Origin: Parasediminibacterium sp046546515
GTDB lineage: Bacteria > Bacteroidota > Bacteroidia > Chitinophagales > Chitinophagaceae
Direction: 5' to 3'
Length of the DNA stretch: 64,000 nt
Assembly: GCF_046546515.1 (NCBI RefSeq)
Contig: NZ_JBKHKJ010000008.1
Location: 101,523 to 165,522 of the forward strand
In this document: positions 9,220 to 20,000 of the stretch, one piece after another
How the letters are laid out: every line of letters begins with the position of its first letter
How positions within the stretch are numbered: the first letter of the stretch is position 1
Notes under the pieces: generated by a model
Databases searched by the model: none
The model's input: only the letters and a program-made list of their open reading frames with translations
Told to the model about the DNA's origin: nothing
Program-made: the position numbers and the translations under genes

Positions 9220-9557
9220 TTTACTGCTTTGATTATTTAGCAATAATGAAGATGTAAGTATGAAGGCTTGGGAGATGATAACCTGTTGCAGTTAGCTAAG
9301 GCTAGGTAAAAGAAATTGCTTGCAAATCGTATTTAATACTTTAAAGTAACTGGCCGTGAGATAAAATAATTGAAAAGTAAAGCTATGCCCTATTTTTAGC
9401 AAGCCAATCTTTCTGCTCACTTCATTACTACATCTACCCTTTGAAACTTATCTGAAACAGGTTTAGCTACTACTACATTGCTACATCAGATGATAATAAT
9501 AGGTACTACAAAGTGATTTTGGATATATTTACACCGATACGATTAGCACTGCACGAT
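9220..9557. promoter_or_regulatory. Divergent promoter region between GH16 and the PUL regulator
   Basis: No gene lies here. ACTACATCT (9427-9435), ACTACATT (9472-9479) and CTACATCA (9481-9488) are inverse matches to the TGATGTAGTG repeats ahead of the SusC/D operon. This makes the stretch a candidate operator region for the adjacent regulator. Confidence 0.4.
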
Positions 9558-12452
9558 ATGAAAAAAATATTGCTGTTTATTTGTTTGCCATTTTGGTCAT
9601 TTTGCCAAAACACCATTGGTTTCCCCGATATAGTTAATTATTCAAAACAAACTTATAGTGCAGGGTTGCAAAACTGGGATATTAAGCAGGACAATAATGG
9701 CATTGTCTACTTTGCCAATAATGAAGGGCTGCTTTCTTTTAATGGAAAAAACTGGCAACTCTATCCTTTGCCCAACAAAACCATTGTACGGTCTGTAGAA
9801 ATAGGCACAGATAATAGAATATATGTAGGTGGGCAGGATGAATTGGGTTATTTTGCCCCTGCTGCTAATGGATACCTTCAATATTATTCACTTACAAAGT
9901 TTATTTTACCCAAAGACAGGTCCTTTGGGGATGTATGGGATATTGTATCTTTTCACAAAGACATTTTCTTCCGGTCTACCAGTAAAATATTCAAGCTAAC
10001 CAACGAAGCCGTAGAAACCTATAATGCTTCGTCTGAATGGACTTGCTTAACAGCTTGTAACGGCACCTTGTATGCACATGATGAAAGAACAGGCTTGAAA
10101 CGGTACGAAAATGGTGCATGGTCGCCGCTGTTTCCTACCAATCAACTGCTCATTAACGATCCTGTTACCGCTATTCTTCCCTTGCACCAGGATAGTGCAT
10201 TGATAACTACGCTAAAGCACGGCCTATTTATGCTTTCTGCAAAAGGCATAACCAAAATAGCATCATCCAATAACCTATTGTTTCAAAATGCCCGCATTTA
10301 CGCAGCCACAAAAATTAATGATGAATGGGTGGCATTGGCTACCAGTAATAGCGGGGTTTATATTATAGACACCAAAGGCGATATTATCCAAAGCTTTTCC
10401 AAAACCTTTGGGTTGCAGAATAACAATGTATTAAGCATATACCTAGACAAGCAAAGCAATTTGTGGCTAGGGCTGGATAATGGGGTTGATTTAATTAATT
10501 ACAACAGTGCCATTAAACAGATATACCCCCTCATGCAGGATGCATCGGGCTATACGGCTACTATATTCAACAACAAACTGTACATTGGTACATCAAGCGG
10601 GTTGTTTAGCGTGGCTTTGCAGCAAAGTACTGACTTGAGTTTTAGCAAAGGCGATTTTGTGCCAGTAGGCAATGCAAGCGGGCAGGTGTGGGGGCTTACT
10701 ACTATCAATAATCAGTTGTTACTATCAACCCACGAAGGTGCATTTGTAGTAAAGGATAACACTGCGGTGCCAGTAGTAAATTATCCTGGCTATTGGAATT
10801 TCCTGCCATTGTCCAATACATTCCCTTCGGCAGAAATGGTAGGAGGCAATTATAATGGGCTAACTTTTTTTAATGCTAGCAACCAACAATTTACAAAGTT
10901 AACTGATGTGCCAGGGTTCAATGAGTCTTCCCGGTTTATGGCAATAGATAAATATGACAATATCTGGGTGTCCCATCCTTACCATGGGGTATTCAAGATT
11001 TATAAAAAGCCAAATGGCAGTTATACTTCTGTAGCATACAAAGGAAATGCTGGCTTGCCATCCCAACTTAATAATCATGTGTTTAAAGTAAAGAACGAGG
11101 TTGTTTTTGCCACTGAAAAGGGTATTTATAATTATAATGCACAAGCAAACAAACTTGAGCCATCAGCTTTTTATAATGGTTTATTGGGCACGCAAAGCAT
11201 ACGCTACTTAAAAGAAGATGTGGCGGGCAATATTTGGTTTATCCATGAAAAAACATTAGGGGTGATTGACTTTACTGGCAAGGAACCTACGGTAATTTAC
11301 CTGCCAGAATTCCATGATAAATTGTTAAGCGGGTTCGAGTTTATTTATCCTGTAAACCAAAACAATATTTTCATTGGCGGGAATAAAGGGATGTTTCACC
11401 TGAACTATGAAAAATATAAAAAGAATATGCCCGATTTAAGGGTGCAAATAAGGGAAGTACGCATTGCAGATAAAACAGACAGCTTGTTGTTCGGCGGATA
11501 TTTTAAGGAAGTGAACGAAGTACAAACGCAAAACGCAAATGCCATCCCCGAAGTAACCCACAATTGGAAAACTATCAGGTTTGAATATTCGGCATCCTTA
11601 TTTGGTTATGAAACTAACATAGAATATAGCTTTCACCTAAAAGGGTTTGACAATAACTGGAGTGAATGGACAAAACGTACAGAAAAGGAATATACCAACC
11701 TGCCCCAAGGAAGCTATACGTTTGAAATGAAAGTGCGGAACAACTTAGGAAAAGAGTCGCCAGTAGCTACTTACGCTTTTAAAATGCTGCCTCCATGGTA
11801 TCAAACCATTTGGGCTTATCTTTTATGCCTAGTAGCTTTTGTACTATTCAATTATGGGTTATTCTTATTCCTGAAAAATAAGTTTAGGCAACAAAAAGCA
11901 AAGTACGAGAAAGAACAGGAAAGACTGCTGTATATCTACGAATTGGAAAAAGCAAAAACCGATAGCGAACTCATTGGCTTGCGGAATGAAAAACTGGAGT
12001 CGGATATTAATTTCAAAAACTCTGAACTCGCATCTTCTGCAATGCACTTGCTAAAGAAGGGAGAGCTATTGTCTAAAATGAAAGGGGAGCTTGCACAAAT
12101 AATGAAAGAAATAGATAACCAACATGCCATCGCTGCCCTGAAGAAAATGATCAAAACCCTGAGCGAGGATGAACACATGGATGAAGAATGGGAAAACTTT
12201 ACCAATCATTTTGATAAAGTACATAGTGATTTTTTAAGCGAACTAAAAGAACTGCACCCTGGAATTACCGCTAATGAATTAAAGCTTTCTGCTTACCTGC
12301 GCATGAACTTAACCACCAAAGAAATAGCCCAGTTGATGAATATTTCTGTAAGGGGGGTAGAGATAGGCCGATACCGCCTACGGAAAAAGCTAGCCATACA
12401 ATCTGAAATGTCACTGTTCGATTACTTGAGTGGTATTAAAACAAAGGGGTAA
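9558..12452 (+). CDS. Membrane-bound propeller/Y_Y_Y regulator with LuxR-type HTH
   Basis: This 964-residue regulator probably senses glycan fragments in the periplasm and activates the neighbouring beta-glucan genes. A signal peptide (KKILLFICLPFWSF) leads into about 620 residues of two-component-regulator propeller repeats such as NNNVLSIYLDKQSNLWLGL. A Y_Y_Y domain follows (about 670-745; FHLKGFDNNWSEWTKR). One membrane span lies near 748-772 (WAYLLCLVAFVLFNYGLF), then a long coiled coil, then a LuxR/GerE-type helix-turn-helix at about 900-960 (TTKEIAQLMNISVRGVEIGRYRLRK). No histidine kinase or receiver domain is present, so it is a one-protein, SusR-like design. I chose the ATG at 9558 because it begins the signal peptide. 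Confidence 0.9.
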   Translation: MKKILLFICLPFWSFCQNTIGFPDIVNYSKQTYSAGLQNWDIKQDNNGIVYFANNEGLLSFNGKNWQLYPLPNKTIVRSVEIGTDNRIYVGGQDELGYFAPAANGYLQYYSLTKFILPKDRSFGDVWDIVSFHKDIFFRSTSKIFKLTNEAVETYNASSEWTCLTACNGTLYAHDERTGLKRYENGAWSPLFPTNQLLINDPVTAILPLHQDSALITTLKHGLFMLSAKGITKIASSNNLLFQNARIYAATKINDEWVALATSNSGVYIIDTKGDIIQSFSKTFGLQNNNVLSIYLDKQSNLWLGLDNGVDLINYNSAIKQIYPLMQDASGYTATIFNNKLYIGTSSGLFSVALQQSTDLSFSKGDFVPVGNASGQVWGLTTINNQLLLSTHEGAFVVKDNTAVPVVNYPGYWNFLPLSNTFPSAEMVGGNYNGLTFFNASNQQFTKLTDVPGFNESSRFMAIDKYDNIWVSHPYHGVFKIYKKPNGSYTSVAYKGNAGLPSQLNNHVFKVKNEVVFATEKGIYNYNAQANKLEPSAFYNGLLGTQSIRYLKEDVAGNIWFIHEKTLGVIDFTGKEPTVIYLPEFHDKLLSGFEFIYPVNQNNIFIGGNKGMFHLNYEKYKKNMPDLRVQIREVRIADKTDSLLFGGYFKEVNEVQTQNANAIPEVTHNWKTIRFEYSASLFGYETNIEYSFHLKGFDNNWSEWTKRTEKEYTNLPQGSYTFEMKVRNNLGKESPVATYAFKMLPPWYQTIWAYLLCLVAFVLFNYGLFLFLKNKFRQQKAKYEKEQERLLYIYELEKAKTDSELIGLRNEKLESDINFKNSELASSAMHLLKKGELLSKMKGELAQIMKEIDNQHAIAALKKMIKTLSEDEHMDEEWENFTNHFDKVHSDFLSELKELHPGITANELKLSAYLRMNLTTKEIAQLMNISVRGVEIGRYRLRKKLAIQSEMSLFDYLSGIKTKG

Positions 12453-12456
12453 ATAT

Positions 12457-12866
12457 TTATTGTACAATGTCAACACTGATTTCGCCTTTCAAAATGTCGA
12501 TGCAAAATTTATGCTCTTTTAAAAATTTAGTCCAATTACACCGTCATAATCAGAGGTAATTCCATGCGCTAAGAAGTCATAAACCTGTACTTCAAAACTG
12601 GTTTTAATATTCCCTAAACATTCCAATTCCTCAATGTCATAAGTTTCAACAACTATAATTCCATTAGAAGTTTCTATTTCTTGTTCGCCTTTGTTATTCT
12701 TAAGTTCGTAGCCTGAAAAGTATAAAACGTTACTGTCAATTGTTGTATGTGTTGCGGCCGTGTCAAGAGCAAGGCGAAACTTATATTTTCTTTCGATGGA
12801 AGCATTTACAATGATAACATCTTCATCAGTTTGAAGGTCGAAGGAAAAAAAAGGCGCATAAAAGTT
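12457..12866 (-). pseudogene. Retropepsin-like aspartic protease remnant
   Basis: Translating the minus strand gives a run of about 120 residues with the active-site motif LALDTAATHTTID, then a flap-like region, then GVIGLNF, as in single-domain retropepsin-like proteases. A stop follows GLNF at once. One extra T in the T-run there would restore LKEHKFCIDILKGE and end at the TAA at 12457-12459, so a homopolymer frameshift is likely. At the 5' side the frame meets a stop with no in-frame ATG, just where the dispersed repeat begins. The gene therefore appears cut by the repeat and broken near its 3' end. Confidence 0.6.
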
Positions 12867-13415
12867 TTTCGCATTTTATTAAAAAATCAACCTAGCCCAC
12901 CTTCACCCCCCCCGAAAGAATGGGACAAGTTACCCAAAGGGAAAGGTAGCAGGAACAAGGCAAGAGGACAATATATGTATATTTTTAATAATGCAAATAT
13001 CTCCTAATTTTATATTAAAATAGTTTCAGTTTTGCCATTTTTGTGGAATTTTTACGATGTTTCGTTTTTCAAAAATCGTTAGTGCGCTTTTAAGTCATTG
13101 ATTATCAACAATAACATCAAATTTTTGTGCTTGTTTTGTGCGTATTTTGTGCTTATTTTATGCTTAATTTATGCTTGGTTTGTGCATATTTTATGCTCAT
13201 TTTGTGCCTGATTTTCGCGTATTTTACAGTCATACATACAAGACCAAATTTTGAGACTACAACTATCTTAATATTAGTAAAAAAAGAACTAGGATTAGAA
13301 TGCCAAGACACTGGTTTTGTAAGTAGTTTGTATCAAGTGCATTTCTACCACAAAGATAAGATTTTTAGAGATTGAGGGGTATCATGATAAAGCGAAAAAG
13401 TTTTATACACCCGAA
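12855..13415 (+). repeat. Phased-array repeat, second family, copy D
   Basis: A non-coding repeat of about 560 bp that recurs, diverged, at 28612-29436. It starts near GCATAAAAGTTTTTCGC and carries a CACCCCCCCCGAAAG palindrome relic. It then has the core TAAGTCATTGATTATCA (13091-13107), followed by nine consecutive 11-bp units of consensus TTTTGTGCnTA from 13123 to 13221. A shared tail with ACTACAACTATCTTAATATTAG and ATGCCAAGACACTGG-like segments follows. Small frames called here are repeat translations, not genes. Confidence 0.8.
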
Positions 13416-13460
13416 AAAATTTTCATATCCTTTTTCATATTCCTATTTTACGATGTTGTT

Positions 13461-13641
13461 TTAACCCGGATTTTGCAGTTGAAATCTATTGCAAGCCCCA
13501 AATACTTCAAACACAAGCATTTGCTTGATTTTTTGGCCTTGCCATAGTACACTATGTTTTCGACCAAAAATTCGGCTCAAATACTTGTCTTTATTGCATT
13601 TGAGCCTTTCATTACGAAGTCAACTGCAAAATCCGGGTTAA
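13461..13641. mobile_element. MITE-like element with 22-bp perfect terminal inverted repeats
   Basis: The two ends (13461-13482 and 13620-13641) are perfect 22-bp inverted complements starting TTAACCCGGATTTTGCAG. The 137-bp interior has its own hairpin (GGCTCAAAT with ATTTGAGCC). A third, direct partial copy of the end (AAACCCGGATTTTGCAG) begins at 13640, overlapping the right end, as if two elements or element ends had been joined. There is no coding capacity, and I could not define a target duplication. Confidence 0.55.
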
Positions 13642-13735
13642 ACCCGGATTTTGCAGCCCATTATTATAGCCTTGTAGTGCCATTTCCACTTATTCCTGCT
13701 GTATTGAGTAGGTGTCCGTCATCAAAAAAAGGGTA

Positions 13736-13799
13736 TGATGTAGTGTTGATGTAGTGTTTAAAGCCTACATCTGGCTTATTTAAACTTTTTGATGTAGTG
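13736..13799 (+). promoter_or_regulatory. Three TGATGTAGTG direct repeats upstream of the glucan operon
   Basis: TGATGTAGTG occurs at 13736-13745, 13747-13756 and 13790-13799. The first two are exactly 11 bp apart and the third is 43 bp further, close to whole helical turns. They lie about 165-230 bp before the first gene of the SusC/D operon. Related CTACATCA half-sites lie before the regulator gene. This looks like a regulator binding region, by inference. Confidence 0.45.
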
Positions 13800-13964
13800 A
13801 AGACGTGCCTTAACTTATTTCCAGCCCAATAATGTAGCATAGCTTCACACTCTCAAATTTCAGGTACTTATCATATCTCAAAAACAACAACGATTATTTG
13901 CCATTTGCTGTTTTTAGCTAGATAAAATACATGGATTTATTTATTCATCATTTAAACAGTAAAA

Positions 13965-16900
13965 ATGAAAAAAAAGTATTTATTACTCATTTTGTTTGCC
14001 GTTTCCATCTTCCGGGCACAAGCCCAGCCCCCTGTTTCCGCAACAACGCCTCCTGCTAGGAGCGCAAGCGATGTGGTTTCTATTTTTAGCGATGCCTATA
14101 CTAATGTAGCAGGCACTGACTTTTTCCCTAACTGGGGACAAACAACCGTGGTTACAGATGTAAGCATTGCTGGAAACACCACAAAGAAATATGCTACTTT
14201 CAATTATCAAGGTATCCAATTTGCAAGTTCAGTTGATGCGTCTGCCATGACTAGCTTACATATAGACGTGTGGACACCAGATTGCACCACTTTTGATGTA
14301 TATCTTATTAATACCAGCCCTTCTACCGTAGAGCAAAAGGTAAGCCTTACGCCTACTCTTTCTGGCTGGAATAGTTATGATATTGCATTATCCAAATACA
14401 ATACAATTGCCCTCAACAATATTGGCCAGTTTAAATTAGTAGGTACGCCATCTAGCACTACTGTTTATTTAGATAATATTTATTTCTGGAAATCTTCCAA
14501 TACACCTACCATTACAGGTTTTACGGTACCTGCCAAGAAAGTTGGCGATTTGCCTTTTACCCTCACTGACCCTACGAGCAATAGCACAGGCGCATTTAGC
14601 TATACCAGCAGCAATACCAGCGTAGCTACTATTTCAGGTAAAACAGTAACTATTGTAGGTGGCGGTACGTCAATTATCACTGCTACACAGGCTGCCGCAG
14701 GCAGTTATGTAACGGGCAATGTATCTGCTACATTAGTGGTTACTTTCGCTACTCCTTCTACTGCCGCACCTATACCGCCTGTAAGAAAAACAACCGATGT
14801 AGTTTCTTTATTTAGCGATGCCTATACCAATGTTGCAGGTACAGATTTCTTCCCTAACTGGGGGCAATCTACAGTTGTTTCCGATGTTAGTATTGCTGGC
14901 AATGCCACCAAGAAATATGATTATATGAATTATCAGGGCATCCAGTTTGCCAGTAATGTTGACGCATCTGGCATGACGAACCTGCATTTGGATTTGTGGA
15001 CGCCTAATTGCACTGCCTTTGATGTATTTTTAATTAATACAGGAGCAAACACAGTAGAGCAAAACATTACGCTTACCCCAACCTTGTCTGGCTGGAACAG
15101 CTTTGATATTTTATTGTCTAAATACAACACCATTGACTTATCTAAAATTGGCCAAATAAAATTAGTGGCATTGCCATCCAGCACTACTACTGTTTACTTA
15201 GATAACCTGTATTTCTGGAAAGGAAGTGCAGTAGTTGCTACTGGCGCACCTACCACAGCTGCCCCTGTACCACCAGTGAGGAATAGCAATGATGTGGTTT
15301 CCGTGTTCAGCAATGCTTATACAAATGTTTCTGGAACAGACTTTTTCCCTAATTGGGGTCAGTCAACTGTAGTTTCCGATACTGTAATTGCTGGCGACAC
15401 TACCAAAAAATACGCTATCCTCAATTATCAAGGTATCCAATTTGCGAGTGCCGTAAGTGCATCATCCATGACTAGTTTGCATATTGATGTGTGGACACCA
15501 GATTGCACTTCATTAATCATTAAATTAATCAATACCAGCCCTTCAACAGTAGAACAGGGTGATACGCTTACCCCAACATTATCGGGCTGGAATAGTTTTG
15601 ATATACCATTGTCTATGTTCAATAAAATTGCATTGAGCAATATTGGGCAAATGTCGCTTACGGGTACACCGGGCAGCACCGTGTATATGGATAACCTATA
15701 CTTCTGGAAATCTGGCAGCACACCTACCATTACAGGGTTTACTGTACCAGCCAAATTAGTGGGCGATGCTCCATTTACATTGACTGATCCTACAAGCAAT
15801 AGCACAGGTGCATTTACTTACACCAGTGGAGATACCAAGGTAGCCACCATCAGTGGCAAAACAGTAACCATTGTTGGTGCTGGCACATCCATTATTACTG
15901 CCACACAAGCAGCAGCAGGCAATTATGGCAGCGGTACCACATCTGCAACATTGGTGGTTACCTATCCTACCCCTACGGTAGCGGCCCCTGTTCCTACAGT
16001 GGCAGCAGCCAATGTTATTTCTCTGTTTAGCGATGCCTATACCAATGTTGCAGCAATCGATTGGTTCCCTAACTGGGGTCAATCAACTGTTGTATCTGAT
16101 ATAACCATTGCAGGTAACACTACTAAAAAGTATTACAACTTGAATTATCAGGGTGTTCAATTTGCAAGTGCTTTGGATGTATCAAAAGCTAAAACCTTGC
16201 ACCTAGATGTATGGACACCAGATTGCACTTCATTGATTATTAAATTAATTAATACAAGCCCTTCAACGGTTGAGCAAGGCGATACACTAACCCCAACATT
16301 ATCTGGCTGGAACAGTTTCGACATACCATTGTCTATGTTTAGTAAAATAGCCTTGAACAATGTTGGACAAATGTCATTTACTGGCAATGCTGGCAGCACT
16401 GTATATGTTGATAATGTTTATTTCTGGTCTACTATAACATTGCCTGTACATATTGCAGGGTTTAAAGCAGTAAAACAAGGAACTGTAGCTGCAATAAGCT
16501 GGAAAACTTTGTCTGAAAACAATAACAAAGGCTTTGATGTAGAGCGTAGCATCAACGGTAATAATTGGGCAGCCATACAGTTTGTGGGTGCAAAAGGGGT
16601 TGCTAACCAATATGCAGTTACAGATAATGCACCATTGAATGGCATTAACTACTATCGATTGAAACAAATAGACATAGATGGAAAATCAACTTATAGTACT
16701 ACAGTAGCTGTTGATTTTTCTGCTAATGCCCTTGGCTTTTCTTTCTATCCAAACCCAGTGAAAAACAGGCTTACGGTTAGTTTGCAAACAATCAATAGCA
16801 AGCAAGCAAGTATAGACTTGGTAAGTATAAATGGTAAAAAAGTAAAATCAATCAATATCAGCAATACAGATTCTAATAGCAATATTGCTATTGATTGCTC

Positions 16901-16979
16901 TAATGTTGCTACGGGTACTTATTTCCTTGTACTTAGGGATGGTTCTACAGTTAAAACAACTAAAGTTGTGGTTGAGTAA
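13965..16979 (+). CDS. Repeat-built T9SS surface protein, probable glycan-binding
   Basis: This 1004-residue secreted protein starts with a signal peptide (LLLILFAVSIFRAQAQ) and ends in a type IX sorting domain (FYPNPVKNRLTVSLQ onward). Between them, a module of about 145 residues occurs four times, starting near 28, 268, 434 and 676. Each has VSxFSxAYTNV, FFPNWGQ, a DxWTPxCT strand and YLDNxYFWK. Big_2-like domains (TITGFTVPAK to ATQAAAG) sit between modules 1-2 and 3-4. No catalytic motif is visible. As the first gene of the operon it is probably a surface glycan-binding protein, but the module is not one I can assign to a named carbohydrate-binding family. Confidence 0.82.
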   Translation: MKKKYLLLILFAVSIFRAQAQPPVSATTPPARSASDVVSIFSDAYTNVAGTDFFPNWGQTTVVTDVSIAGNTTKKYATFNYQGIQFASSVDASAMTSLHIDVWTPDCTTFDVYLINTSPSTVEQKVSLTPTLSGWNSYDIALSKYNTIALNNIGQFKLVGTPSSTTVYLDNIYFWKSSNTPTITGFTVPAKKVGDLPFTLTDPTSNSTGAFSYTSSNTSVATISGKTVTIVGGGTSIITATQAAAGSYVTGNVSATLVVTFATPSTAAPIPPVRKTTDVVSLFSDAYTNVAGTDFFPNWGQSTVVSDVSIAGNATKKYDYMNYQGIQFASNVDASGMTNLHLDLWTPNCTAFDVFLINTGANTVEQNITLTPTLSGWNSFDILLSKYNTIDLSKIGQIKLVALPSSTTTVYLDNLYFWKGSAVVATGAPTTAAPVPPVRNSNDVVSVFSNAYTNVSGTDFFPNWGQSTVVSDTVIAGDTTKKYAILNYQGIQFASAVSASSMTSLHIDVWTPDCTSLIIKLINTSPSTVEQGDTLTPTLSGWNSFDIPLSMFNKIALSNIGQMSLTGTPGSTVYMDNLYFWKSGSTPTITGFTVPAKLVGDAPFTLTDPTSNSTGAFTYTSGDTKVATISGKTVTIVGAGTSIITATQAAAGNYGSGTTSATLVVTYPTPTVAAPVPTVAAANVISLFSDAYTNVAAIDWFPNWGQSTVVSDITIAGNTTKKYYNLNYQGVQFASALDVSKAKTLHLDVWTPDCTSLIIKLINTSPSTVEQGDTLTPTLSGWNSFDIPLSMFSKIALNNVGQMSFTGNAGSTVYVDNVYFWSTITLPVHIAGFKAVKQGTVAAISWKTLSENNNKGFDVERSINGNNWAAIQFVGAKGVANQYAVTDNAPLNGINYYRLKQIDIDGKSTYSTTVAVDFSANALGFSFYPNPVKNRLTVSLQTINSKQASIDLVSINGKKVKSINISNTDSNSNIAIDCSNVATGTYFLVLRDGSTVKTTKVVVE

Positions 16980-16992
16980 TTAAAAACATACA

Positions 16993-17030
16993 AAGGAAGG
17001 GGCGGTTTTGTCAACTGCCGCTCCCTCCTT
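16993..17030 (+). terminator. Hairpin between the surface protein gene and susC
   Basis: AAGGAAGGGGCGG pairs with CCGCTCCCTCCTT (one mismatch, one wobble) around a 12-nt loop, followed by ATTT rather than a long U tract. It is better read as an attenuator or processing hairpin that could set different levels for the first gene and susC than as a full stop. Confidence 0.5.
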
Positions 17031-17077
17031 ATTTGCCAAATATTCCTTTGGGTTCTTCATTTTTAAACGATTGTAAT

Positions 17078-20000
17078 ATGAAATTAAAAACTAAGTTATT
17101 GGTGCTTGGCATTTTTCTTTGTGGCCTGCTCCAACATGCCATTGCACAAAACCTTACTATAACGGGTATCGTAAAAAGCAATGTTACGGGCAGGGCATTG
17201 CAAGGGGTAACTATACTAAACCAAAAAACAAAAAAATCAACCCTTACCAATGAGTCTGGAAATTTCACTATCACAGCTCAAAAAGGCAATACCTTGTTGT
17301 TTACTTACATTGGCATGGCAGTTTATACCTTTGAGGTATCCCGTGCAGGCAGTATTGAGATAACAATGGAAGAAGATGTTAAGAAAATGGATGAGGTAGT
17401 GGTGATTGGCTATGGCACACAAAAAGTAACCAAAGTGTCAGGGGCTATTTCTACTATCAAAAGTGCGGATTTAGAAAAATTGAAACCTGTACGTGCCGAA
17501 GATGCATTGCAAGGCAGGGCATCTGGCGTTACGGTTATTACTGCGGGGTCGCCTGGGGCAAAGCCAACAGTTTTTATACGGGGTATCCCTTCCTACAAGG
17601 GTAGCGACCCGTTAGTAGTAGTAGACGGGTCTATTCAAACATTAGATGATTTGAATTCTATTAACTCTGCCGATATAGAATCTATTAATGTATTAAAAGA
17701 TGCTGCTACTACGGCTATTTATGGGGTATCGGGAGGCAATGGCGTAATATTAGTTACTACAAAAGCAGGAAGAAAAAATAAAAAGACAGAGTTTAACTAT
17801 AGTAGCAATTATGGCATACAGCAGGTTGCAAGAAGAATTGGTGTATTAAACGCTACTGAATATGCTGCCATCATCAATGAAGGGCAAGCTGCAGACGGTA
17901 ATGCCATTGTATTTACCGATTTGTCAAAATTGGGGGTTGGTACCAATTGGCAAGACCAAATATTTAAAAATGCACCACTGCAATCTCATTCAGTAACAGC
18001 AAGAGGCGGTGGTGAAAATGTTACTTATTTTGTTTCTGGCGCTTACACTGGCCAAGGCGGCATAGTAGGAGGGGCAGATAAATCTTATTTTGACAGGTAC
18101 AATGCTACCACAAATGTTAGTTTCGATTTGAGCAGTAAATTAAAGCTAGTTACCAACACCAGCTTTGTTAATATAAAAGGGGCAACAGTGCCAGAAAATG
18201 CCATTAATAGTGTAATTTCAAATGCCTTGAATTTCGATCCTACAGTACCCATCTATAATAATATTCCTGGCACTTATGGCAAATACAGTATTAGTAATAA
18301 TATTTTAAGGGAAATTTTCAATCCCCTTACGCAATTAGACGATACCCACAATTACTCTAATACCAATAAGCTTTATGGCAAGGTAGAATTGCAATATCAA
18401 GTACTAAACAATCTAAAACTCACCTCAAGGTACGGCTATACCAATACCGATATTACTGGCAAATCGTTTGGCCCATTGGTTTATTATGGCGATAACCACA
18501 ATGGCTCTACTTTAAACGCTGATGGCACCACTAAGGGGTCTAACCACAATGGGGTTTCGCAATACAAAAACACTTACTACAATTATACCTTTGAAACATT
18601 CAGTAACTATAACTTTAAAATTAATCGTAATCACATTTTCGAAACCGTACTAGGGTTTTCGATGGCTAAAGTAACGGGTAATGCTACTTCAGCCTCTAGG
18701 CAAGATGTACCCAATAATTCTTGGGAATTTGCTGATTTTACTTCAGCAACAGGTAATAGTTCTAACGGTGGTATTGGTGCTGGTGCATATAAGTTTGAGA
18801 AAAGAAATCTCTCCTATTTTAGTAGAGTAAATTACGATTATAAAGAAAGGTACTTAGCTTCAGCTTCTTTGAGAAAAGATGGGTCTTACGAATTTGGCAC
18901 CAATAATAAGTTTGGATATTTTTATGCAGGTTCTTTAGGTTGGGTAACCTCAGCAGAAAGTTTTTATAAGCTAAAACTGATTGATTATTTAAAAATAAGG
19001 GGTAGTTATGGTGTTATTGGTAATGACAATGTAGATCATCCTCAATACTTACAGATTTATACAGGTATTTATGAGTATGGGCAGGGCAACAATACTGGTT
19101 ATGTTTTTAACGATGCACCTGTAAATGGCTCTACACTATCTACTTATGCTAATAACTCGCTAAAGTGGGAAAGGCAAAAGCAATTGAATATTGGTTTTGA
19201 TGCTAGGTTAATAAAAAATAAAGTGTCTATTAGTTTCGATTACTATGAGAAAAGGACTAGTGGGCTATTGTTTAATCCCACTCTATCACTTTATTTAGGT
19301 ACTGCGGCGTCGCCCTCTGCCAATGTGGGTACTACCAAAACATCAGGTATAGATATGAATATTGGCTATACTGAGTTATTATCAAAAAGCTTTAAATTCA
19401 GTACGAATGCCACATTTACAACCTCTAAAAATTTAGTTACTTACACCAATAATGGCATTATTACTGGTGGCAATTATGGGATTCCTAACCAAAGCATTAC
19501 TAGGTTTCAAACTGGGTATGCCCCTGGGTATTTTTACGGCTACAAGGCAATAGGTATTTTTCAAACCCAAGATGAAATTGCTAAAAGCCCTACACAGCCC
19601 AATGCACAACCTGGAGACATTAAATATGCCGATGTGAATGGCAATGGCGTGATAGACGATTCTGACAGGACCCAAATTGGAAACCCATTCCCTAAGTTTA
19701 CAGCAGGATGGAACCTATCGCTTGAATACAAGGGGTTCGACTTTAATATATTCATCTATGGTTCTTATGGCAATGATATTTATCGTGCTTATGAACGCAA
19801 CTTGGCCGAAACCAATAAATATCGTGGGGTTTTGGCAAGATGGACAGGCCCGGGCACGACTAACAATCCTAAAAACCCTAGGGTAACGTTTAAAGATCCC
19901 AACAACAACACTAGGGCATCGGATAGATATCTTCAAGACGGCTCTTTCATAAAAATTAAAGATTTGCAATTAGGCTATGTTATACCGGCCCATTTGTACA

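Noticed and set aside
12747..13375. Small plus-strand frames rich in Cys, Phe and Leu
   Set aside because: They are translations of the dispersed repeat and its 11-bp array, and similar frames appear at the second copy near 28893.
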